64,000 bases of DNA from DASQMT01 sp963835735 (GTDB lineage Bacteria > Actinomycetota > Thermoleophilia > Solirubrobacterales > Solirubrobacteraceae): positions 248,001-312,000 of the forward strand of contig CAWIGP010000002.1 in NCBI GenBank assembly GCA_963835735.1, read 5' to 3'. Of the stretch, positions 33,234 to 42,572 are shown piece by piece. Under the pieces are notes generated by a model. That model made no database searches, was not told the DNA's origin, and saw nothing but the letters and a program-made list of their open reading frames with translations. Positions within the stretch are counted from its first letter, which is position 1; every line of letters begins with the position of its first letter. The translations under genes were made by a program, and so were the position numbers.

Positions 33234-35736
33234 CTACCGCACCCGCCTCGCGTCAGAGACGTCGACCGTCGTCCCGCCCACGTTCGTCGCGGTCACCTCG
33301 AACCGCAGGTAGCCCGGGCGGTCGGACCGCTGCACGCGGTACAGCAGCCCGGTCGCGCCGGGGATCGCCGCGCACGAGCTCTGCGCGGTCGTCGCGCAGC
33401 GCAGCCAGCGGTACGTCAGCGCCGGCGAGCCGCGCCATATGCCCGGAACACCTACGACCCACCGGTCGACCCTCGTGTCGCCGACGATGAAGGGCCGCAC
33501 GAGCCGCACCGGCGGCGCCGGCACGTCGAGCGTCGCGAGCGCCGGATCGTGGTCGGAGGCGTCGTGGCCGTCTGCCGCCGTGCGGCGGTCGAAGTAATCG
33601 TTGCCGAGGTGGACGTAGTCGAAGTCGCGCACCCGCGCTCGCAGCCCGTCGGTCACGAGCACGTGGTCGAGCGTCTGCAGCCGGCCCTGGAAGTGGAACG
33701 AGTAGCGCTCCTCCACGGGCGGGACGTCCCACAGGTTGTCGAGCGTCGTCGTGCCGTCCTGCAGCACGTCGAGCGCCACCTCGTCCTCGAACGAGTTCAG
33801 GTCGCCGGCCACGATCGCCTCACCGCCGGCGGCCTCGACGCCCGCGACGAAGTCGCGCACGAACGTGCCCTGCTCGGCCCGGCACTCGTCCGGGTGGCTC
33901 TTCGACGCGAAGTGGTTGCTGATCGCGGTGAACGCGCACGCCGGCCCGCTCGAGGTCGATCGCCAGCGGAGGCCGGTCGAACAGGCGCGGCTCCTGACCC
34001 GGGGTCGGCGCGTCCGCGCAGTCCGTCCGCGTGGTCGTCGCGTCCTTGCCGAGCTGGCGCAGGTTCGACGCCGTCGTCGTGTCCTTGACGAGGAAACCGA
34101 CGTCGATCCCGCGGTCGTCGTTGCCCTCCTCCAGGTACGCGGTGTAGCCGCCGAGCTGCGCGGCCAGGTCGTCGGCGATCGCCTTCGTGACGACCTCCTG
34201 CAGCGCGATCACGTCCGGCCGCTCGAGCCGGTCGCGCAGCGCCGCCACGATGTCGTCGCGCTTGGCCTCGTACTCCTCCTGCGTGACGATGTGGCGGTCG
34301 ACGTCGCCGCCCACGGGAAAGAAGTTCTCCACGTTGTAGGTGGCGAAGCGCAGCTCCCCGGGCGCCGCCGCGGGCACGCCGTCGAACGGGTACGGCGCGG
34401 CCGGGGACGGCTCGACGACCGGCTGCGGGGCCGGCGAGAGCTGGTTGATGATGCGGTAGTTGGCGAACGAGAAGCCGAGCGGGCCGACGACGTTCCGGAC
34501 GACGTCGAACAGGTCGGCGTCGATCTCGGTCAGCGAGTCGGTGTCGATCAGCGGGTTCTGCGGGTCGCCGGCGCCGGCGTCGGCGTCGGCGGCGATCAGG
34601 TCGGGCGCCGCGGTGTCGCGGAACACGCGCTCGCCGCCCGCGCCCGGGCTCATGAACAACTCGCCGAACTTGTTCGCGCCGCCGGCGGTCGCGGTACCGA
34701 CCGCGAGCGCCACGCGCATGCCCTCCAGCGTCTCGTAGTACGGGCGCGTCGCGGGATCCTGCGCGGCCGCGGCGGCCGCGTCGATCGCCACTGGGTCGGG
34801 TACGGGACCCCCGGTGGCGACGACGATCGGCTCGGTGTTGATCCGCTCCTCGATCCGCGTCTCGCCGAAGTTCTCGCGCACGCGGCCGGTCAGCCGCACC
34901 CTGGTCCCCGGCGCGAGCGTCATGCGCGTGTCGACGAAGCCGACGAAGATGCCCTCGGACGTGTTCGCGTCTGCGTCGGTGTCAGCGGGCTCCTCCTGCA
35001 CGTAGATGCCGGCGTCGGCGGGGAAGACGCGCTCGAAGTTGGCGCCGTCCTCGTCGTCCACGCCGGTCACGACGCCCTCGATCGTCACGTCCGTGCCGGT
35101 GAGCGGCGACGCGTCGCCGGCGCCCTGGATGTCGTGGATGTTCGTGATCGTCGGCTCGGGTGAGGAGCATGTGTCGCAGCGCTGCGGGTTGCCGAGGCCG
35201 GACGGCCCGTTGAAGTCGGCGACGTTGTCGCCGGTGTCCTGCGTGCCGCCTGCCTTGCGCTCGAACGCGCGGTCAGGGGCGGTCGTGAGGAGGTTCAGCC
35301 CCACGCCCTCGCGGCACTGGTCTGCGGCGCCGTCGCTGCTGCCGAAGCCGTCGACGACGGTGCCCGCGGCCGTCACGACGCGGGCGCCGCCGGCGTTGGC
35401 GATGCCCGTGCTGTAGACGGCGTTTGCTGCCGGCGGGCCGGCGAAGGCCTCGTCGGCGAACAGGTAGCTCGCGCCCGCCGGCAGCGACGTGTTCGCCGGG
35501 ACCGCGACGCGCTCGCTCGGCGCGCCGCTCGCCGCGGCGCATCCCTGCAGCCTCCAGCCGGAGATGTCCACCGCGGCCGTGCTCGTGTTGCGAAGCTCGA
35601 CGAACTCGCTCGTCGCGCCCGTCGGGCCGTCGACGCGGAACTCGGATATGACCATGCCGGTCGGCGACTGGGCGCTCGCGGGGACGGCGAGCACGAGCGC
35701 CGCGAGCAGCGCGGCGGGAAGCGGAAGTCTCCTCAT
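33234..35736 (-). CDS. Exported LTD + endonuclease/exonuclease/phosphatase protein, frameshifted
   Basis: Signal peptide (1-22, 'LAALVLAVPASAQS'), lamin-tail domain ('GMVISEFRVDGPTGATSEFVELRNTS'), an OB-like middle ('VTIEGVVTGVDDED ... GTRVRLTGRV'), then an EEP nuclease domain ('LRFATYNVENFF', 'RPDVIALQEVV', then in the second frame 'AIVAGDLNSFEDE', 'LDHVLVTDGL', 'DASDHDPA'). The frames join by one base near 33945 (second frame gives 'CAFTAISNHFASKS'), total about 833 residues. ExeM/NucH-like extracellular nuclease, probably for eDNA. All catalytic blocks survive, so the break looks like an indel. Confidence 0.8.
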
Positions 35737-35781
35737 GCCGCGGCACCCTATTCGGGAGCCGCGCGCAAACGTGAAGATTCC

Positions 35782-37161
35782 TTAGAGCGCCTGAACTTCT
35801 GACGCGATCTCGCTCACCGATGCCTTCGCGTCGCCGAACAGCATCGAGGTCTTCTCGTCGTAGAACAGCGGGTTGTCGATGCCGGCGAAGCCCGATGCCA
35901 TCGAGCGCTTGAGCACGACGACCGAGCTCGCCTTGTCGACGTCGAGGATCGGCATGCCGTAGATCGGCGAGTCCGCGACGGTGCGCGCGGCGGGGTTGGT
36001 GACGTCGTTGGCGCCGATGATCAGCGCGACGTCGGTGCGGGCGAACTCGCCGTTGATGTCGTCCATCTCTTTGAGCTTGTCGTAGGGGACGTCGGCCTCG
36101 GCGAGCAGCACGTTCATGTGCCCGGGCATGCGCCCGGCGACCGGGTGGATCGCGTAGAGCACCTCCACGCCGCGCTTCTCCAGCTCGGCCGCGAGGTCGG
36201 CGACGGCGCGCTGGGCCTGGGCGACCGCCATGCCGTAGCCGGGCACGATGACGACGAGCCGCGCGTAGGAGAGCTGGATCGCGACATCGGCGGCGCTGGT
36301 GGAGCGCACCGTTCGCTCGACGCCGTCGTCGGCGGCCGCGATCGCGCCGGCGGCCGCGCCGAAGCCGCCGAAGAACACGTTGAGGACCGAGCGGTTCATC
36401 GCGTCGGCCATCTGCTTGGTCAGGATCGAGCCGGACGCGCCGACGAGCATGCCCGCCACGATCAACGCGGTGTTGTCGAGCGCGATGCCCGCCGCCGCCG
36501 CGCTCAGGCCGGTGAACGCGTTCAGCGTCGAGATCACGACGGGCATGTCGGCGCCGCCGATCGGCAGCACCGCGGTGATCCCCAGCAGGCCGGCACCGAC
36601 CAGCAGCAGCCAGAACAGGATCTCGGCGTCGGCGCCGGCGACGATGATCACCGCGAGCGCGAGCACGGCGGCCGCGAGCACGATGTTGAGCAGCGTGAAG
36701 CGCGGGAAGCGGCGCTTGGCCCAGCCCAGCTCCTGCAGCTTGGCGAACGCGACGTTCGAGCCCCAGAACGAGATCGAGCCGATGATCGCCGCGAACACGA
36801 TCGGGATCAGGCTCTCGAGCTCGATGTCGCTCTCAGACCGGAACTCGACGAGCGAGATCAGCGCCACCGCTCCGCCGCCGACGCCGTTAAACAGCGCGAC
36901 CATCTGCGGCATCGCGGTCATCTTCACGCTGCGCGCGGCCGGGATCCCGATCGCGGTACCGATCGCGACGCCGAGCACGATCAGCCACCAGTCACCGATC
37001 CGCGGATCCAGCAGCGTCCCGATCAGCGCGATCCCCATGCCGACGGCGGCGATCGCGTTCCCGCGCACGGCGGTGCGCGGACCGCGCACCATGTGCAGGC
37101 CGACGATGAACGCCGCGAAGCCGACGATGTAGAGCAGGTTGACCCAGTCGGTCCGGCTCAC
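35782..37161 (-). CDS. pntB: NAD(P) transhydrogenase subunit beta (PntB)
   Basis: Membrane subunit plus NADP(H)-binding domain III of the proton-translocating transhydrogenase. 459 residues from GTG 37161 (GTGA overlap with pntAB). About eight helices in residues 1-270, then dIII with 'SYARLVVIVPGYGMAVAQAQ', 'YAIHPVAGRMPGHMNVLLAEADVPYD', 'DVALIIGANDVTNPAAR', 'VVLKRSM..GFAG'. Standard for three-gene bacterial pnt systems; supplies NADPH at the cost of proton motive force. Confidence 0.95.
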   Translation of the reverse strand: MSRTDWVNLLYIVGFAAFIVGLHMVRGPRTAVRGNAIAAVGMGIALIGTLLDPRIGDWWLIVLGVAIGTAIGIPAARSVKMTAMPQMVALFNGVGGGAVALISLVEFRSESDIELESLIPIVFAAIIGSISFWGSNVAFAKLQELGWAKRRFPRFTLLNIVLAAAVLALAVIIVAGADAEILFWLLLVGAGLLGITAVLPIGGADMPVVISTLNAFTGLSAAAAGIALDNTALIVAGMLVGASGSILTKQMADAMNRSVLNVFFGGFGAAAGAIAAADDGVERTVRSTSAADVAIQLSYARLVVIVPGYGMAVAQAQRAVADLAAELEKRGVEVLYAIHPVAGRMPGHMNVLLAEADVPYDKLKEMDDINGEFARTDVALIIGANDVTNPAARTVADSPIYGMPILDVDKASSVVVLKRSMASGFAGIDNPLFYDEKTSMLFGDAKASVSEIASEVQAL

Positions 37162-37448
37162 CGCTGTTCCTTCTTGCGGCCCTTGAACATCCCGAGCATC
37201 CGATCGGTGACCAAAAAGCCGCCGACGACGTTGATCGTCCCGAACGCGATCGCGATCACCAGCAACAGGTCGTTCAAAAAGCCCTCGGCCGGCCCGATCA
37301 CAAGGATCGCGCCCAACAGCACGATGCCGTGGATCGCGTTGGTCGCCGACATCAGCGGCGTGTGCAGCGTGTTCGGCACCTTCGAGATCACCTCAAAGCC
37401 GACGAACGCCGCCAGCACGAGGATCGCGATCTCGGTCAACAGATCCAT
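37158..37448 (-). CDS. pntAB: NAD(P) transhydrogenase subunit alpha 2 (PntAB)
   Basis: 96-residue membrane protein with three helices, the domain II part that is fused to PntAA in E. coli but separate in many actinobacteria. 'GFEVISKVPNTLHTPLMSATNAIHGIVLLGA' is the family signature; charged C-terminus. Lies between pntAA (3-bp gap) and pntB (overlap). Confidence 0.94.
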   Translation of the reverse strand: MDLLTEIAILVLAAFVGFEVISKVPNTLHTPLMSATNAIHGIVLLGAILVIGPAEGFLNDLLLVIAIAFGTINVVGGFLVTDRMLGMFKGRKKEQR

Positions 37449-37451
37449 CGT

Positions 37452-38579
37452 CTATGCCCCCTCGGCCGCTTTCCTGGCGCCCTCGTGCACGATCTCGCCG
37501 CCGCGGGTGATGCAGGCGCCGGCGATGATCTCGTCGTCGAAGTCGAGCCTCAGCGCGCCGTCCTCGCCGGTCATCAGCTCAAGCAGCGACGCGACATTGC
37601 GCGCGTAGAGCTGGGAGGCGTGCTCGGCCATGCCGCTCGGCAAATTCAGCGGCGCGGCGATCTTCACGCCCGCGTCGGTCGTGTAGGTCTCGCCGGGCCT
37701 GGTCAGCTCGGCGTTCCCGCCCGCCTCACCGGCGAGATCGACGATCACGCTGCCAGGCTTCATCGCGTTCGCCGCGTCGGCGGTGATCAGCTTCGGCGCC
37801 GGGCGACCGGGCACCAGCGCGGTCGTGATCACGACATCCGAGCGCGCGATCTGGGCGGCGAGCGCGTCACGCTGCGCCTGCTGCTCGGCCGCGGTCAGCT
37901 CACGCGCGTAGCCGCCCGCCGCCTCCGCATCGGCCGACCCCTCAACCTCTAAGAACTTCGCGCCGAGCGACTCGACCTGCTCCTTCACAGCGGCCCGCAC
38001 GTCAAACGCGGTCACCACCGCGCCGAGCCGGCGCGACGTCGCGATCGCCTGCAGCCCCGCCACGCCGGCGCCCAGCACCAACACCTGCGCCGGCGGGATC
38101 GTCCCCGCCGCGGTCATCAACATCGGAAAGAACCGGCCCTGCTCCTGCGCGGCGATCAACACCGCCCGATAGCCCGACACCGTCGCCTGACTCGACAACG
38201 CATCCATCGACTGGGCGCGGCTGATGCGCGGGATCGCCTCCATCGCGAACGCGGTCGCGCCGGTCCTCGCGATCGCCTGGATGCCCGCGCCGTTGGTCAA
38301 CGGGGCGAGGAAGCCGACCAGCACGGAGTCCGGCTTGAGCGCGGCCACCTCTTTTTCCTGCGGTGGCGCGACCTTGGCGACCACGTCGGCCTCCCAGGCT
38401 TCGTCTTCGAGCGTGGCGCCGGCCTGCTCGAACGACGCGTCCGGGATGCCGGCCTGCGCGCCCGCCCCCGGCTCGAGCACAACCTCATGACCCTGCCCGG
38501 CGAGCTTGCGGACGATGTCGGGGACGAGCGCGACCCGGCGTTCGCCCGCCTCGATCTCCTTGGGGACTCCGATCCTCAC
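37452..38579 (-). CDS. pntAA: NAD(P) transhydrogenase subunit alpha 1 (PntAA)
   Basis: Soluble NAD(H)-binding domain I. 375 residues from GTG 38579, giving 'RIGVPKEIEAGERRVALVPD', the family start; upstream codons are in a non-coding repeat region. Rossmann site 'QVLVLGAGVAGLQAIATSRRLGAVVTAFDVR', 'SDVVITTALVPGRPAPKLIT', 'GSVIVDLAGEAGGNAELT'. Stops TAG 3 bp before pntAB. Its promoter must lie in the structured gap upstream; a TATACC hexamer sits 14 bp before the GTG, but no good -35 is seen. Confidence 0.94.
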   Translation of the reverse strand: MRIGVPKEIEAGERRVALVPDIVRKLAGQGHEVVLEPGAGAQAGIPDASFEQAGATLEDEAWEADVVAKVAPPQEKEVAALKPDSVLVGFLAPLTNGAGIQAIARTGATAFAMEAIPRISRAQSMDALSSQATVSGYRAVLIAAQEQGRFFPMLMTAAGTIPPAQVLVLGAGVAGLQAIATSRRLGAVVTAFDVRAAVKEQVESLGAKFLEVEGSADAEAAGGYARELTAAEQQAQRDALAAQIARSDVVITTALVPGRPAPKLITADAANAMKPGSVIVDLAGEAGGNAELTRPGETYTTDAGVKIAAPLNLPSGMAEHASQLYARNVASLLELMTGEDGALRLDFDDEIIAGACITRGGEIVHEGARKAAEGA

Positions 38580-38692
38580 GAAGGCGGCAAGGTATAGAAG
38601 CGTGCGTGTCGATGGCGCCAGCTGCGCGCCGGGATCGGCGCTCGCGTACGGCTGGCATTGAGGGCCGCGGCCCGGATCGCGGTCGCGTTCAC

Positions 38693-38735
38693 GCGGGGCG
38701 CCTTGACCACCGCATGGGTGGATAAGGCGCCCCGC
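38693..38735. terminator. Strong 12+5-bp hairpin, possible terminator
   Basis: GCGGGGCGCCTT (38693-38704) pairs perfectly with AAGGCGCCCCGC (38724-38735); inside, CCACC and GGTGG form a further 5-bp stem. There is no T-run, as is common for GC-rich actinobacterial terminators. It lies downstream of the B12 operon (minus strand) and upstream of pntAA, so it may insulate the two. Confidence 0.45.
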
Positions 38736-38743
38736 ATCGACCT

Positions 38744-38782
38744 GGGGCGGGCGAGTGTCGCTATGCGTTACCAACCCGCCCC
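38744..38782. repeat. 8-bp hairpin GGGGCGGG / CCCGCCCC
   Basis: Perfect 8-bp inverted repeat with a 23-nt loop, 9 bp from the larger hairpin. May be part of the same terminator or of a structured RNA. No further support. Confidence 0.4.
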
Positions 38783-38833
38783 GCGTGAGCGCGGCCCCGC
38801 GACTCGCACACGCGGCCCGCCGCCCGCCGCGGC

Positions 38834-38938
38834 ACCCGACCCTCCCGCTCAATGCCCGCAGTTCACCGGCGCCGAGCCCGCCGCGACAACCCGACCCTCC
38901 CGCTCAATGCCCGCAGTTCACCGGCGCCGAGCCCGCCG
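38834..38938. repeat. 50-bp direct repeat, two copies
   Basis: Copies at 38834-38883 and 38889-38938, essentially identical (start ACCCGACCCTCCCGC, end GAGCCCGCCG), period 55 bp. The second copy runs into the longer repeat that starts at 38916. Confidence 0.85.
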
Positions 38939-39156
38939 GCGCAGCACGCTGCTCACGGCAGCCACGTGCGGGCGACGACCGCGGCGAGGTCCCGTCTGCA
39001 CGCTCAGGCGTCGCGGCCGGAAGCGCCGCCGCGTTCACCGGCGCCGAGCCCGCCGGCGCAGCACGCAGCTCACGGCAGCCACGTGCGGGCGACCACCGCG
39101 GCGAGGAGCCCGGCGTCCCGTGCACGCTCAGGCGTCGCGGCCGGAAGCGCCGCCGC
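38916..39156. repeat. ~120-bp tandem duplication of a gene 3' end
   Basis: Segment 38916-39032 and segment 39033-39156 are near-identical direct copies (both start GTTCACCGGCGCCGAGC; the second has a 7-bp net insertion). The second copy contains the stop codon (39070-39072) and last ~28 codons of the S-component fusion gene; the first is a non-coding relic downstream. Recent local duplication. Confidence 0.85.
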
Positions 39157-40878
39157 AAGCAGCGCGAGTGGCGTCACCGTCGCGGCCGGCGCAGGGGCGG
39201 GCGGCGCCGGCTGCGCCGTCGGCGCGGGCGTCGGTGCTCCCTCGCCGGGCGCGTTCGGCGTGGCCGCCGGTGTCGGCGTCGCCGCACGATGCCGCGCGGC
39301 CGACGCGCGCTGCGGCGCCGCGGCGGCGCGCCGCTCGCGTGGCGCCGGGGCGAGCGGGAACGCCTTGCCCGCCAGCGCGGTGAGCGCCTGCGCCGTCACC
39401 CACACCGGCGTCTGCGTGCTCGTGCGCGAGTAACGGATCGCGCCGTCCGAGCCGACCAGCGAGCGGAGGTAGGCGAGCGGCGAGCGCGACCCGCCGCGGC
39501 GCACGCGCGCCGGATCGCGGCCGGCCGCGACGAGCCCCTGCACGGCCCACGCGGTCGACTGCGCGTTGCTCGTCCCGGCCTGCAGCGCGAAGCCGCCGTC
39601 CGGGTTCTGCGCCCGCTCGAGCCAGCCGGCCGCCCGCCGCACGACCCTCGAGCGGCGCCGGCCGGCCGCCGCGAGCGCCTGCAGCGCCGCGCCGGTGTCA
39701 TCGGCTCCGGACGGGCCGCCGCGGCCGCCGAAGTTGAACCCGCCGTCGGCGTTCGCCTGGCCGGCGATGAACGCCGCTCCCCTACGCACCGCGCGGTCCG
39801 TGACCGGGCGCCCCGCCGCGCGCAGCGCGAGCACGGCGAACGCGGTCGTGTTGACGAGACCCGAGAACGAGCCGTCGCGCTCCTGCGCGCCGACGAGCTC
39901 GCCGAGCAGGTCGCGCCCACCGAGCCGCGCCGGCGACACCCCGGCGGCGCGCAGCGCGAGGATCGTGCGCGTGCGCTCGCCGAGGTCGCCGCGCAGCCGC
40001 GCCACGTTCGCGCTCATGTAGTCGAGCACGCTGCGCCCGCCGCGCTCGACGTCGCGGGGATTGCGGCCGGCGGCGGCGAGCCCGAGCGCCGCCCAGCCGG
40101 TGTGCATCTGCGTGGAGCTCGCCCCGGGCGCCGGGCCGAACCCGCCGTCCGCGTTCTGCGCGCGCTCCAGGTAGCGCACCGCGGCCTTCGGAACGGCGGC
40201 GTCGGAGCGGTCGGGAGCCGCGATCGCGAGCGCCAGCAGCGCGACGGCGATCCCGGCCGCCGCGGGCGCCGGGCGCCACGTGACGTCGAAGCGCGTGCGG
40301 TAGCGCCGCAGCGCGCGCACGAGCGCCGGGCCGAACGCGAGGCAGAAGACCGCGTTGCCGAGCGCGTGCGCGACGTCGAACGGGAACGACGTGGCGAAGT
40401 AGAACCACAGCTTGTCGAGGCTGTGGTCGCCGGAGTACGTGACCCACATCGAGACGTTCATGACCGCGCCGTAGCCGAAGCCGGCCACCGCACAGGCGAC
40501 CGCGAGCGGCACGCGCCCCAGCTCGCGGCCCCAGAGCGACGCGAGCGCCGCGCCGAACAGCCCCGCAGCGCCCCATCCTGCCATCTGCCACGGGGTCCAC
40601 GGACCCTGGCCGAAGAACAGGTTCGACGCGAGCGCGGCGACCGCGCCGACGACGAACCCGGGCGCGCCCCCGAGCGCGTAGCCGGTCAGCAGCACGATGT
40701 CAGTCGTCGGCTTGACGTTCGGGAGCGGCGCGAATGCGATCCGCCCGAGCGCCGCCAGCGCGGCGAGCGTGGCCACGAGCGCGAGCACGCGGGCGCTCGG
40801 GTGGCTGCGTTCGTACCACGCGAAGCCCACGCTGAGCGCGAGACCGAGCAGCAGGAACGAGGCGACCACCCAGCTCAT
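39070..40878 (-). CDS. ECF S-component fused to alpha/alpha-barrel domain (B12 uptake)
   Basis: 602 residues from ATG 40878 (ATGA overlap with the EcfA fusion). Residues 1-190: membrane S-component with about six helices and the block 'LPNVKPTTDIVLLTGYALGG' plus 'FFGQGPWTPWQM' seen in cobalamin-riboswitch-linked S-components. Residues 206-222: an extra helix. Residues 230-505: five prenyltransferase/squalene-oxidase-type repeats ('NADGGFG', 'RDGSFSG', 'NADGGFN', 'NPDGGFAL', 'SDGAIRYS'), likely outside the membrane. Tail 510-602 is Pro/Ala/Thr-rich with a weak final helix. I infer the barrel captures or hands over B12, as in transcobalamin's alpha domain; catalytic cyclase Asp motifs are not seen. 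Confidence 0.82.
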   Translation of the reverse strand: MSWVVASFLLLGLALSVGFAWYERSHPSARVLALVATLAALAALGRIAFAPLPNVKPTTDIVLLTGYALGGAPGFVVGAVAALASNLFFGQGPWTPWQMAGWGAAGLFGAALASLWGRELGRVPLAVACAVAGFGYGAVMNVSMWVTYSGDHSLDKLWFYFATSFPFDVAHALGNAVFCLAFGPALVRALRRYRTRFDVTWRPAPAAAGIAVALLALAIAAPDRSDAAVPKAAVRYLERAQNADGGFGPAPGASSTQMHTGWAALGLAAAGRNPRDVERGGRSVLDYMSANVARLRGDLGERTRTILALRAAGVSPARLGGRDLLGELVGAQERDGSFSGLVNTTAFAVLALRAAGRPVTDRAVRRGAAFIAGQANADGGFNFGGRGGPSGADDTGAALQALAAAGRRRSRVVRRAAGWLERAQNPDGGFALQAGTSNAQSTAWAVQGLVAAGRDPARVRRGGSRSPLAYLRSLVGSDGAIRYSRTSTQTPVWVTAQALTALAGKAFPLAPAPRERRAAAAPQRASAARHRAATPTPAATPNAPGEGAPTPAPTAQPAPPAPAPAATVTPLALLAAALPAATPERARDAGLLAAVVARTWLP

Positions 40879-42572
40879 GCGCCGGCCCTCTCGCGGAGCG
40901 CTCGGTCTCCGGCTCCGGCGCGCTCGTCCCGCCGCAGCAGCGCGGCCCCCTCCTCCGGGAGCAGCGCGGCGCCGCCGAGGATGCGCGCGGTCTGCGTTGC
41001 GAAGTACCACCCGCCGGCGAGCACTTCGGCCGTCGGCGCGTCCGCGATGGCCCGGCCGTCGCCGATCAACACGGTGCGGCCCGCGAACGCGGCGGCGAAC
41101 TCGGCGTCGTGGGTCGCGACCACGACGGCGCTCCCGTCCGTCGCCAGGCGGATGAGCAGCTGCGCGAGCGCGTCCTTGTGGGCGCGGTCCATGCCGCGCG
41201 TCGGCTCGTCGAGGCAGACCACCGCGGGGCGCTCGCCATGTAACACGATCGCGAGTGCGAGCCGCTGCCGCTCGCCGCCCGAGAGGTCGCGCGGGTGGCG
41301 GTCGGCGAGCCCGTCGAGCCCGGCGGCCGCGAGCGCGTCGGCAGGGAGCTCGTCGCCCACGCGTTCGCGCAGGGCATAGTCGCCGGGGTTCTGCAGCAGC
41401 AGCGCCACCCGCCCGCCGCGCATCCTGCCGCGCGTGGGAGCGAGCAGGCCGGCGGCGACGCGCAGCAACGTCGACTTGCCGGCGCCGTTGCGACCCATCA
41501 GCGCGATGCGCTCGCCGGCGGCGATCTCGAGGTCGACCCCGCGCAGCACGGCCGCGCCGCCCTTGTGCTCGAACCAGACCCCGGCGAACGCGAGCGCGGG
41601 CTCGGCCCGCCCGCCGCGCCGGCGCCGCCTCAATCCGCGTCGCGCCGCGCCCGCGCCGGCCGACACCGCTCCCTCGATGCCCGCGGCAACCTCGTCGGTG
41701 GCGCCCGCCGTCACCGCATCCTCGCCGGCCCCCATCACCATGCGCGGCTCGGAGGCCGCCCCCAGCGTCCGGCGCGCCTCCTTGACCGAGACCGGCGGCG
41801 GTGTCAGCCCGGCCAGCGCGAACAGGCGCGCGCCCGGCGTCTGGAGCTCGGGCGCGTGCGCGCCGGCCCACGCCAGGAAGCCGCGCGGGTCGGCATCGCA
41901 GGCGACGGCGCCGTCGCGCATCGCGACCACGCGGTCCGCGGCGCTGAGGCAGCGCTCGAGACGGTGCTCGGCGAGGATCACCGCCGTCCCCCACTCCTCG
42001 TTCAGCCGCCGCAGGACGCCGAGCAGCTCGTCGCCGGCGACCGGGTCGAGCTGCGACGTCGGCTCGTCGAGCAGCGCGACCCGCGGGCGGCCGACCAGCG
42101 CCGCCCCCAGCGCGACCCGCTGCAGCTCGCCGCCGGACAACTCGTGCGTGGAGCGGTCGAGCAGCGGCGCGATGCCGAGTGCAAGCGCCGCCTCCTCCAC
42201 GCCGCGCGCGACCGCCGCCGGACCGAGCCCGCGGTTCTCGAGCGGGAACGCCAGCTCGGCTCGCACCGTGCCCATGACGACCTGCGTCTCGGGGTCCTGG
42301 AACAGCGTGCCCGCGACGGCGGCGATCGCGGCCGGCTCGTGCTCGCGCGTGTCTAGCCCGCCCGACTCGAGCCGGCCGGCGAACTCGCCGCCATGGAAAT
42401 GCGGCACGAGCCCCGCGGCTGCGCGCAGCAGCGTCGACTTGCCGGAGCCGGTGCCGCCTGCGAGCACGACGAACTCACCGGGCGCGACCTCGAGGTCGAT
42501 CTCGCGCAGCGCGGGAGCGACCGCGCCGGGATAGCGGTACGTCACGCGTTCCAGCCGCAGCGCCGCGCTCAC
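40875..42572 (-). CDS. Fused ECF ATPases EcfA-EcfA'
   Basis: 565 residues from GTG 42572 (GTGA overlap with EcfT): two ABC ATPase domains in one chain. Domain 1: Walker A GGTGSGKST (39-47), Q-loop 'LFQDPETQ', signature LSGGELQR (145-152), Walker B 'VALLDEP'. Linker about 260-322, low complexity. Domain 2: Walker A GRNGAGKST (358-366), 'LLQNPGDY', LSGGERQRL (428-436), 'VVCLDEPTRGMD'. In most ECF systems these are two proteins; fusion occurs in actinobacteria. Powers the B12 importer predicted here. Confidence 0.92.
   Translation of the reverse strand: MSAALRLERVTYRYPGAVAPALREIDLEVAPGEFVVLAGGTGSGKSTLLRAAAGLVPHFHGGEFAGRLESGGLDTREHEPAAIAAVAGTLFQDPETQVVMGTVRAELAFPLENRGLGPAAVARGVEEAALALGIAPLLDRSTHELSGGELQRVALGAALVGRPRVALLDEPTSQLDPVAGDELLGVLRRLNEEWGTAVILAEHRLERCLSAADRVVAMRDGAVACDADPRGFLAWAGAHAPELQTPGARLFALAGLTPPPVSVKEARRTLGAASEPRMVMGAGEDAVTAGATDEVAAGIEGAVSAGAGAARRGLRRRRRGGRAEPALAFAGVWFEHKGGAAVLRGVDLEIAAGERIALMGRNGAGKSTLLRVAAGLLAPTRGRMRGGRVALLLQNPGDYALRERVGDELPADALAAAGLDGLADRHPRDLSGGERQRLALAIVLHGERPAVVCLDEPTRGMDRAHKDALAQLLIRLATDGSAVVVATHDAEFAAAFAGRTVLIGDGRAIADAPTAEVLAGGWYFATQTARILGGAALLPEEGAALLRRDERAGAGDRALRERAGA

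Larger units (their letters stand above)
38580..39069. other. 490-bp structured non-coding gap
   Basis: No credible gene. It lies between the end of the B12 transporter operon and pntAA. It holds two strong hairpins (38693-38735, 38744-38782), a 50-bp direct repeat pair, and a copy of the 3' end of the neighbouring gene (see separate entries). Reading frames that cross it are low-complexity and unsupported. Confidence 0.75.

Noticed and set aside
38834..39156. Insertion sequence or transposon
   Set aside because: Direct repeats only; no transposase-like frame and no terminal inverted repeats around the duplicated part.
39070..40878. Squalene-hopene or terpene cyclase
   Set aside because: The repeats resemble QW-type units, but catalytic Asp-rich cyclase motifs are not seen and the N-terminal half is an ECF S-component under a B12 riboswitch.
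38755..41379. 874-codon plus-strand frame over the S-component gene
   Set aside because: Antisense of the S-component fusion and ATPase genes; low-complexity Arg-rich product.
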